A stretch of 6,491 nt of DNA, taken from contig DNPC01000128.1 of NCBI GenBank assembly GCA_003501565.1, positions 1-6,491 on the forward strand, written 5' to 3'. The notes below the pieces were generated by a model. It made no database searches. It was not told where the DNA came from and saw only the letters and a list, made by a program, of their open reading frames with translations. Every line of letters begins with the position of its first letter. The stretch's first letter is position 1. The stretch is from Planctomycetaceae bacterium (GTDB lineage: Bacteria; Planctomycetota; Planctomycetia; Pirellulales; Pirellulaceae). Both the position numbers and the translations under genes were made by a program. Below, one piece after another: positions 1 to 4,824 of this stretch.

Positions 1-575
1 AGGCCGATCAAATCAAGCGATAGTCGCCGGAGCATGTACTCTCGCTTGGCCGGAGCGTTGAATTTCAAACCCCGAGTGGAATGAGCACGGGAGACGAACG
101 CATCGATTGGCGAGGTATAAATTTCTGAGAGAGTTTCAGGGATCGTGGGTGTTTGGATCTGTTGGAAGGACCAATGAGTGGGTAGTTCCGCTCCATTTTG
201 AATCCAGCGGCGGATTACCTCGACTTCTTCACTCGTTAAACTCCCACCGAAATCTGGTGGTGGCATCAACATCGATTCGTCGTCGGAACGGATTCTAGCG
301 AACAATTCACTGCCTTCTGGCGCACCGGGAACGATTGGTGCGTCGCCGGAATCTGCTTCGGCAAGAAACGAGTTCGGATCATCCAACCGAAAACCGCCCT
401 CACGTGATTCTTCATCCGGTCCGTGGCAAGCAAAGCAGCGGTTTGACAGGATTGCTCGCGCCTTAACTGCAATATCAGCATCAATCGATGGGGCTTGTGC
501 GAGTGCTCTCGCGCCAAACCACGTTTGGGAGCTCACCCATAGAACGGCGCAGATGGCTAGCTGGCGTGCATTCAT
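1..575 (-). CDS. Secreted planctomycete cytochrome c (PSCyt1) / DUF1549 protein, N-terminal part
   Basis: Translating the minus strand from the ATG at 573-575 gives 191 codons with no stop before the window edge, so the gene is cut at its 3' end. Residues 1-28 look like a Sec signal peptide: a short Arg-containing start, a hydrophobic stretch (LAICAVLW) and an ALA-Q type cleavage region, so export to the periplasm (paryphoplasm) is expected. Residues 47-51 are CFACH, a single CxxCH c-type haem site followed by GPD. MLMPPP at 102-107 offers the likely distal Met. The domain ends near WIQNGAE (124-130), as in the PSCyt1 family. From about residue 156 (SPIDAFV, then KREYMLRRLSLDLIG at 177-191) the protein enters the DUF1549/PSCyt2 domain. 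Full-length relatives usually continue into DUF1553 and run to 700-1000 residues or more. The family is abundant in planctomycetes; its role is unproven, often suggested to be redox-linked polysaccharide or sulfatase-associated catabolism. No good Shine-Dalgarno precedes the ATG; the start is chosen because it gives the signal peptide. Confidence 0.9.
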   Translation of the reverse strand, partial: MNARQLAICAVLWVSSQTWFGARALAQAPSIDADIAVKARAILSNRCFACHGPDEESREGGFRLDDPNSFLAEADSGDAPIVPGAPEGSELFARIRSDDESMLMPPPDFGGSLTSEEVEVIRRWIQNGAELPTHWSFQQIQTPTIPETLSEIYTSPIDAFVSRAHSTRGLKFNAPAKREYMLRRLSLDLIG

Positions 576-694
576 AGTTTCTGAGCGGAAAGGCAGGGCC
601 GCAAAATGAGGAAGGGATAGGAGAGTGGTCCGGTTCTTGGACGCCCGTCTCTAGATTCTCCAGGTTCTATTCTAACTGGTCTGAGCTATTGCAT

Positions 695-717
695 AAAACA
701 GCCTGCCGGCGGGTTTT
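695..717 (-). terminator. Candidate Rho-independent terminator after the cyclase gene
   Basis: Read on the minus strand, about 65-90 bases past the cyclase stop codon, the DNA shows AAAAC, a GCC-GGCA-GGC core and then GTTTT, so the A-run and T-run pair with each other around a short GC-rich stem. An alternative folding centres on GCCGGC. The T-run on the minus strand fits a terminator for the cyclase transcript. The element is nearly symmetrical (a T-run is also present on the plus strand at 714-717) and could work both ways, though no plus-strand gene lies upstream. The stem is short and partly bulged, so the call is tentative. Confidence 0.4.
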
Positions 718-728
718 GTCTGGTTTGC

Positions 729-741
729 GGGCTGTGAGCCC
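729..741. repeat. Small perfect hairpin (5-bp stem, 3-base loop)
   Basis: GGGCT and AGCCC flank a GTG loop, about 40 bases past the cyclase stop on the minus strand. On the plus strand it is followed by TTT, but no plus-strand gene leads into it. It may help the neighbouring candidate terminator stop or protect the 3' end of the cyclase transcript. A stem of this size can arise by chance. Confidence 0.3.
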
Positions 742-781
742 TTTGGCAGCAACTGTGCGCGGGCTGGAGTGCTCTGCAGGG

Positions 782-2647
782 TTACTTTCCAGGCAATTCG
801 ATTACGCCCTGCCAATCTGGTGGGGCGATGCGACGATGCTGAGCGATGTAGACAGTCAGAAAGTCCTTAACTTGGTCTTCTGCCGGTACTTGGTGCAGAA
901 AGCGAAATGCTTCGTGCCATTGTCCCGCTAGAAAATGGTCTAAGGCTGTTTCGTATGCATCGACATGTTCGTTTGAAAGGATGCTACTTGGACCACTTGG
1001 CGGCAATAACTCGCTCACCACCAAAGGTGTATGCATTCCAAAGGGCAGTACCTTGGCAACGCGGCGGACGCGTAAAACATCGCGTGACACATTACTTCTA
1101 ATCCAGTCTGCCGTAGGTTCGTCGACGAGAATTGATGCTTGTAGTTGTTTTGTCATTCCCTCCAGCCGGGACGCCAAGTTCACGACTGGCCCGAAGACGG
1201 TTACCTTTACTTGGTCCGTCGTGCCGATTCTTCCTGCGACCGCGGATCCTGACGCGACACCAAGACCAGCCCGGAAATCGGCCAAGGGATGATCGGGCTG
1301 ATTTGAGAAGGCTTCGAATTCGGCACGGATTGCCAACGCAGCTTGGCACGCGTGTTGGATGGAGTTGCTGGTAGAGATTGGCCAACCCCAGAATCCCATT
1401 GCGGCATCGCCGTGAAAGTCGCCGACGACGCCACCGCCGCACAGGATATGGTGTGTCATCACGCCAAGCGCATCGCTGACGCGTTGCAATAACTCAAGAA
1501 GTCGGTCTGCTGCATCTTCGCTTTGTTGGCTGAAACCCCTCAAGTCACAAAACAGTACGGATACATCCGTTTCTCTAGGAGCTAGGACCTGTTCCGGATC
1601 ACGTCCTGCCAGTGCGTCCATGACAACCGGAGCGAAGAAATTCCGAAGACCGTCCTGCCGACGCTGCAGCGCACGAACTTGCCGCAAGGCACCCAGCGTC
1701 GTCGCCGTCAGTTCCGTGAACTTTAGGTCGTCCTGGAGAAACTCGCCGTTCTTGTCTTGTGGCCCAATCGGACCGGCGAAATTCCCCGCGACGTAGATAG
1801 CCCAACCTGGACAACTTTCTGACACCACCGGCGTGCAAAATGCCCAGTCGACATTCTCGCTTTGTGTGAATGATGGATTTACGTCTACCGTACGGCTCCA
1901 AACGTGAAGCACGCTTTCTTGCGTCTTGTTAGCAGTTTTGATGAGCTGCGAACTTGGTCGTAGGTCTCCTCGATTGAGTCCTCTGCAGTCCCAATGCAAG
2001 ATTTCAAGATCTGGAGATGTCTTCAGACCCGCAGCATCTTGCTGTGTCTCTTCGTCGGCTACAGTCAGCCCTGTGGCCGGCGATGAGTCGGAAGCCTCGG
2101 CGGCGGACTTGAGTTTCAGGATCGCAACGTACGAAGCCTGGGGAACCCCCTGCAGCAACAGATTCACGACCTGGCTGCAAAGGTCTTGATCGTCAGCGGC
2201 GCTTGCAATGATATCCGGCAGCTTGCCGAGTGCCTCGATGCGTCGGTCCGCGTCTTTGTATTTGTTCTGTCGCAGCAAGTGCGCCGAGAAAGTCTGCTCA
2301 GCAAATGCGGGGACGTCTTCAGGCGAATTGGAGCCGGAGAAACTGACCTGTTGATCCAGCAGCGTGAAAGTCGTCTGGCCGATGACAAAATGTTCGCCAA
2401 CCTCGGCCGCGAAACTGTCTTCTTGCTTGCCTTGGTAGAAAATTGCGTTTCGCGCTTGGGGTAACCGGTTAACGTGGAGCTTGGTACCGTCCCAAGTCAT
2501 GTTGGCGTGAGCTCGACTGATGCGGTCGTCCCACCCAATATCCCATGGCCTGGCCGTGCGTCCTAGGACGGTTTCCTCGCCGACCTGCGGTAGTGCCCGT
2601 CGCCAGCGATCTTGCGGGCGTGGTCCTTGAGCAATTAAATCAGGCAT
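782..2647 (-). CDS. FHA-GAF-class III adenylate/guanylate cyclase
   Basis: Complete 621-residue protein, ATG at 2645-2647 and TAA at 782-784. An FHA (phosphothreonine-binding) domain spans about 1-105: VLGR at 27-30, ISRAH at 43-47 and Asn67 in the recognition loop. A GAF-like sensor follows at about 135-325 (for example VDWAFCTPVV at 266-275 and WAIYVAG at 282-288), then a linker containing LRNFFAPVV that leads into the class III cyclase domain at about 358-515. Both metal-binding aspartates are visible: Asp368 in FCDLRGFS and Asp414 in FHGDAAM. The transition-state pair is Asn490 and Arg494 (VVNLASR). The purine-selecting positions are Asp410, where Lys is usual, and Thr483, where class IIIa has Asp and class IIIb has Thr or Ser. 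The last 60 residues (YETALDHFLAGQWHEAF) look like a TPR-type helical pair. No transmembrane helix is seen, so the protein is probably cytosolic and links phosphoprotein binding to cyclic nucleotide output. The nearest SD-like AGGA lies about 15 bases upstream and is weak. ATP versus GTP as substrate is unresolved. Confidence 0.93.
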   Translation of the reverse strand: MPDLIAQGPRPQDRWRRALPQVGEETVLGRTARPWDIGWDDRISRAHANMTWDGTKLHVNRLPQARNAIFYQGKQEDSFAAEVGEHFVIGQTTFTLLDQQVSFSGSNSPEDVPAFAEQTFSAHLLRQNKYKDADRRIEALGKLPDIIASAADDQDLCSQVVNLLLQGVPQASYVAILKLKSAAEASDSSPATGLTVADEETQQDAAGLKTSPDLEILHWDCRGLNRGDLRPSSQLIKTANKTQESVLHVWSRTVDVNPSFTQSENVDWAFCTPVVSESCPGWAIYVAGNFAGPIGPQDKNGEFLQDDLKFTELTATTLGALRQVRALQRRQDGLRNFFAPVVMDALAGRDPEQVLAPRETDVSVLFCDLRGFSQQSEDAADRLLELLQRVSDALGVMTHHILCGGGVVGDFHGDAAMGFWGWPISTSNSIQHACQAALAIRAEFEAFSNQPDHPLADFRAGLGVASGSAVAGRIGTTDQVKVTVFGPVVNLASRLEGMTKQLQASILVDEPTADWIRSNVSRDVLRVRRVAKVLPFGMHTPLVVSELLPPSGPSSILSNEHVDAYETALDHFLAGQWHEAFRFLHQVPAEDQVKDFLTVYIAQHRRIAPPDWQGVIELPGK

Positions 2648-2808
2648 ACGAAACTATACAGTCCTGTTGATGGCAGTTCCTCGGTTTGCTCAGCACTATA
2701 CCGTGTTTGGCGCGGTCATCCCACACTGGTAGCCGATCGCTCTTGCCCGGCCGAGTCTTTTCGTTGAGAACTTAAGTTGCCTATTAAGCCAGATTTGGGA
2801 ACGAAAAC
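2648..2808. promoter_or_regulatory. Divergent intergenic region between the cyclase and the small helical gene
   Basis: This 161-base spacer must hold the start signals for both divergent genes. On the minus strand TATAGT occurs twice (2653-2658 and 2695-2700), each a possible -10 element, but neither has a convincing -35 box at the right distance. An imperfect dyad (ACCGTG, five bases, CGCGGT; 2700-2716) abuts the second one. On the plus side a perfect 10-bp palindrome, AACTTAAGTT, lies at 2769-2778, followed by TATTAA at 2782-2787, a possible -10 for the GTG-started gene. The palindrome sits where a repressor or activator could act. Promoter assignments are weak because planctomycete promoters diverge from the E. 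coli consensus. Confidence 0.35.
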
Positions 2809-3207
2809 GTGAACGCGGACGCCGAAAGCTCAGATGGTACACCCCCGGTAGATCCTGGTTCGGGTGATCGAACAGACAAAATGCAGGCTATCGACAAGGA
2901 AGTTGCACACATTTGGATGGTGCGTTGTTTCCTGAAGCATTGTGACGAAGCCGAAGATGATGAAGAGCTGGCATCGGTACATCGTGATCTCTACGACTTT
3001 ATGCTCGCCCTTGGGCCAGCTCTCGATGCTGGAGACTCAAACGCATATCTCAAGCAGGTCAAAAAGAAACTCTCGAAACTACGGCGTGCGACGGAACTTT
3101 TTGTTGAGATTCAACCTGAGGTTTCTGGCCACATGAATTTCCAAATGGCCGCGAGGAGTCTGCAACAAGCAGTGGCGGAAGTTCATGTTCTGATGGACAA
3201 TGGATAG
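2809..3207 (+). CDS. Small helical protein of unknown function
   Basis: A 132-residue product starting at GTG 2809 and stopping at TAG 3205-3207. I do not recognise a named family. Residues 1-24 are polar and low in complexity (Asp, Ser, Gly, Pro). From Met25 the sequence looks like a compact all-helical protein: an IWMVRCFLKH helix near 35-44, an acidic run EAEDDEE at 47-53, a helix LYDFMLALGP at 61-70, a strongly basic helix LKQVKKKLSKLRRATELF at 81-98, and a last helix MAARSLQQAVAEVHVLM at 113-129. There is no signal peptide, membrane segment or metal-binding motif. GTG is preferred because GGGA lies 8 bases upstream, but ATG 2881 (Met25, start of the structured part) is a credible alternative and would give 108 residues. 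The gene diverges from the cyclase and converges on the oxidoreductase 36 bases away. The reading frame looks coding because of its regular helical composition; a database search would show whether it is a conserved planctomycete protein. Confidence 0.75.
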   Translation: MNADAESSDGTPPVDPGSGDRTDKMQAIDKEVAHIWMVRCFLKHCDEAEDDEELASVHRDLYDFMLALGPALDAGDSNAYLKQVKKKLSKLRRATELFVEIQPEVSGHMNFQMAARSLQQAVAEVHVLMDNG

Positions 3208-3217
3208 GATGGCAACA

Positions 3218-3231
3218 GCCAATGCCTTGGC
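3218..3231. terminator. Hairpin between convergent genes, possible bidirectional terminator
   Basis: GCCAA and TTGGC form a perfect 5-bp stem around a TGCC loop in the 36-base gap between the two convergent stop codons. There is no T-run on either side, so it is not a classical intrinsic terminator. Its place between convergent genes is the main argument for a role in transcript ends. Confidence 0.3.
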
Positions 3232-3243
3232 AGGCTCGGCCTA

Positions 3244-4263
3244 CTAGATCTTATCGGCCATATCCGCTGTTGTAGCCAGAACGACGCGACCGACGATTTG
3301 GCCGTCGAGGATCTTTTCGACTTCGCTTTGCATTTCTTCGAAGCGTATGACGCGCGAGATGATGTCAAGATTGTCTGGCTTCAGATCGGTGGCGAGGCGT
3401 TGCCATATTTCGAGGCGGGCGTCCATCGGGCAGTCGGCTGACGCGATCCCGCAGAGTGAGACGCCGCGAAGCAGGAATGGGTACAGAGTCATTTCGAGGT
3501 CGCTACCCGCCACCAAACCACACGTTGTGACAGCACCCCCGTAACGAGTGCTCTTGACAATGCTAGTAAGTATGTCGCCGCCGACAGTGTCGACACCGCC
3601 AGCCCAGCGAGCCGACAGAATGGGCCGTTTGGGGTCGCCCAAGATTTCATCTCGTGGGACCACTTCGGATGCACCAATCTGTATTAACCAGTCGCTTCTC
3701 TCGGACTTGCCTGTCACGGCTACCACCTCGAAGCCGAGCTTGGCCAACATCGCAGTAGCGAGACAGCCAACGCCTCCGGTGGCGCCGGTGACCAGGATAG
3801 GCCCTCCGCCGGGTTCTACGCCGTTGCGCTCCAGTGCAACCACACACTGTGCGGCAGTGAAGCCCGCCGTGCCCAAGGACATCGAATCTAGGGCAGAGAG
3901 TGTTTCTGGGCGTTGGACGACCCATTCCGCTGGCACGCGAATGCGCTCAGACCACGCACCAAAACTCCCCTGCCCTAAATCGTAGCCGGTAACGACCACC
4001 TCCTCTCCGGTTCGGAATTCTGGCGAGTCGCTATGCAGGACTACTCCGGTTGCATCTATGCCTGGTACGTGCGGGATAGATCGAATGATGCCCTTGTGTC
4101 CTTGGCAGGCCATCGCGTCCTTATAATTCAGAGACGAATAGTGCACCTCGATTGTCACGTCGCCCGCCGGCCACGCGTCAATCGTCTGCTGGCGGACCTG
4201 CAGACTTGGCCGCTCGTTGGCTTCGGTAATTGTCAAAGCACTGAATTGTTCCGTCGTATTCAT
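3244..4263 (-). CDS. YhdH/YhfP-family (AcuI-like) NADPH-dependent oxidoreductase
   Basis: A 339-residue member of the zinc-free medium-chain dehydrogenase/reductase superfamily, close in length to E. coli YhdH/AcuI (324). Family signatures in order: SSLNYKDA at 43-50, HVPGIDATG at 65-73, GYDLGQGSFGAWSE at 93-106, LGTAGFTA at 130-137, the nucleotide-binding VTGATGGVG at 158-166, and WAGGVDTVGG at 220-229. The zinc-ligand cysteines of alcohol dehydrogenases are absent. Characterised AcuI proteins reduce acryloyl-CoA to propionyl-CoA with NADPH; others are annotated as quinone oxidoreductases, and the substrate here cannot be told. The frame is open for another 115 codons upstream to 4608, but that stretch crosses a tandem repeat and the Rieske gene in another frame. 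The family homology begins at MNTTEQFSALTI, so ATG 4261-4263 is used, with a weak GGAT about 6 bases upstream. It lies 158 bases downstream of the Rieske gene on the same strand, and a shared transcript is possible. Confidence 0.92.
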   Translation of the reverse strand: MNTTEQFSALTITEANERPSLQVRQQTIDAWPAGDVTIEVHYSSLNYKDAMACQGHKGIIRSIPHVPGIDATGVVLHSDSPEFRTGEEVVVTGYDLGQGSFGAWSERIRVPAEWVVQRPETLSALDSMSLGTAGFTAAQCVVALERNGVEPGGGPILVTGATGGVGCLATAMLAKLGFEVVAVTGKSERSDWLIQIGASEVVPRDEILGDPKRPILSARWAGGVDTVGGDILTSIVKSTRYGGAVTTCGLVAGSDLEMTLYPFLLRGVSLCGIASADCPMDARLEIWQRLATDLKPDNLDIISRVIRFEEMQSEVEKILDGQIVGRVVLATTADMADKI

Positions 4264-4284
4264 TGGTGATCCGTATAAGGCCGA

Positions 4285-4361
4285 GCAGTGTGAACCGGGA
4301 AGCGCGAACTGTGCAGTGTGAACTGTGCAGTGTGAACTGTGCAGTGTGAACCGTGCAGGAC
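4285..4361. repeat. 14-bp tandem repeat array (five copies plus a partial)
   Basis: The consensus is GCAGTGTGAACTGT. Copies begin at 4285 (ends CCGG), 4299 (divergent, GAAGCGCGAACTGT), 4313, 4327 (both exact) and 4341 (one change, CCGT), with a partial GCAGGAC at 4355-4361. The phase is strictly 14 bases throughout, including the degenerate copy. The array lies between the Rieske stop and the oxidoreductase ATG, ending about 22 bases upstream of that ATG, so it falls in the promoter or leader of the oxidoreductase. A 14-base unit is not a multiple of three, so it is not a peptide-repeat sequence. Either a minisatellite expanded by slippage or a set of phased protein-binding sites would explain it. 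Confidence 0.85.
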
Positions 4362-4421
4362 CGGCCATTCTACCCGCTTTTAAGAGAAACGCTCGTCGGC
4401 AATGAACGGCATCGGTAGCGG

Positions 4422-4733
4422 CTAACTGGATGGCAATTCGACCCAGATTTGACCATCTTCCACTCGAGTGGCAAACGTCTCGAGCATCTGCTTGCCCGTT
4501 AACAAGTTCGTGCCATTGCGAACGTCGTACTGCCAACCGTGCCAAGGACATGTTACACAGTTGCCTGCTACTTTTCCGGATGCGATTGGGCCACCCTGGT
4601 GGGCACACATGCCGTCGACCGCATGGATCGTGTTGTCGATCAGGAAGAGTGCGATGACCCGTTGCTCGACCAGGATTTCTAGTGCTCCGGATGCTTCCAG
4701 TTGATCAATCGAAGCGGCTTGATGCCAACTCAT
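4422..4733 (-). CDS. Stand-alone Rieske [2Fe-2S] ferredoxin-like protein
   Basis: A 103-residue protein, ATG 4731-4733 and TAG 4422-4424. The Rieske cluster motif is complete: Cys43-x-His45 (CAH), then 16 residues, then Cys62-x-x-His65 (CPWH), followed by GWQYDVRNG, which is typical of the soluble dioxygenase-ferredoxin and NirD-like branch. The size (about 100-110 residues) matches these small electron carriers, and there is no signal peptide or membrane anchor as in bc1-type Rieske proteins, so it is expected to be cytosolic. It probably shuttles single electrons to or from an unidentified partner; no oxygenase or nitrite reductase large subunit is in the window. The frame is open upstream to 4958, but that stretch overlaps the end of the ygiQ-type gene and lacks family similarity, so the ATG just before SWHQAASIDQLE was chosen. 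No clear Shine-Dalgarno is seen. It lies 91 bases downstream of ygiQ on the same strand. Confidence 0.9.
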   Translation of the reverse strand: MSWHQAASIDQLEASGALEILVEQRVIALFLIDNTIHAVDGMCAHQGGPIASGKVAGNCVTCPWHGWQYDVRNGTNLLTGKQMLETFATRVEDGQIWVELPSS

Positions 4734-4760
4734 GTTGCGGATCGTTGTTTGGAGAGGGAC

Positions 4761-4794
4761 GCGCTGTAACCCTGCCGGAAGGTTTTCAAAGCGC
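4761..4794. repeat. Nested inverted repeat in the ygiQ-Rieske spacer
   Basis: Outer arms GCGCT (4761-4765) and AGCGC (4790-4794) enclose inner arms AACC (4768-4771) and GGTT (4781-4784), giving an imperfect stem-loop about 30-60 bases past the ygiQ stop and 28 bases before the Rieske ATG. There is no T-run on the minus strand, so a classical terminator is unlikely. It could be an RNA processing or stability element between two cotranscribed genes, or chance. Confidence 0.3.
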
Positions 4795-4824
4795 TGGCTG
4801 GCAAGAATCCTAGCAGACCGATTG

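Noticed and set aside
689..931. A plus-strand gene starting in the spacer beyond the cyclase
   Set aside because: It runs over the two hairpins and into the cyclase 3' end on the opposite strand; its translation resembles no protein and no ribosome binding site precedes it.
1098..1442. Minus-strand frame of 114 codons inside the cyclase gene
   Set aside because: It is an alternate frame of the catalytic domain, very rich in Arg and Ser and with no recognisable domain.
3548..3985. A 145-codon plus-strand open frame
   Set aside because: It lies opposite the strongly supported oxidoreductase gene, and its Pro/Ser/Thr/Arg-rich product looks like antisense translation.
4285..4361. The repeat array as a small CRISPR
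   Set aside because: The 14-base units are directly adjacent with no spacers, and no cas gene is nearby.
4264..4608. An N-terminal extension of 115 codons for the oxidoreductase
   Set aside because: The stretch translates the 14-bp repeats and then overlaps the Rieske gene in a different frame; it has no family similarity, while the YhdH homology begins right after ATG 4263.
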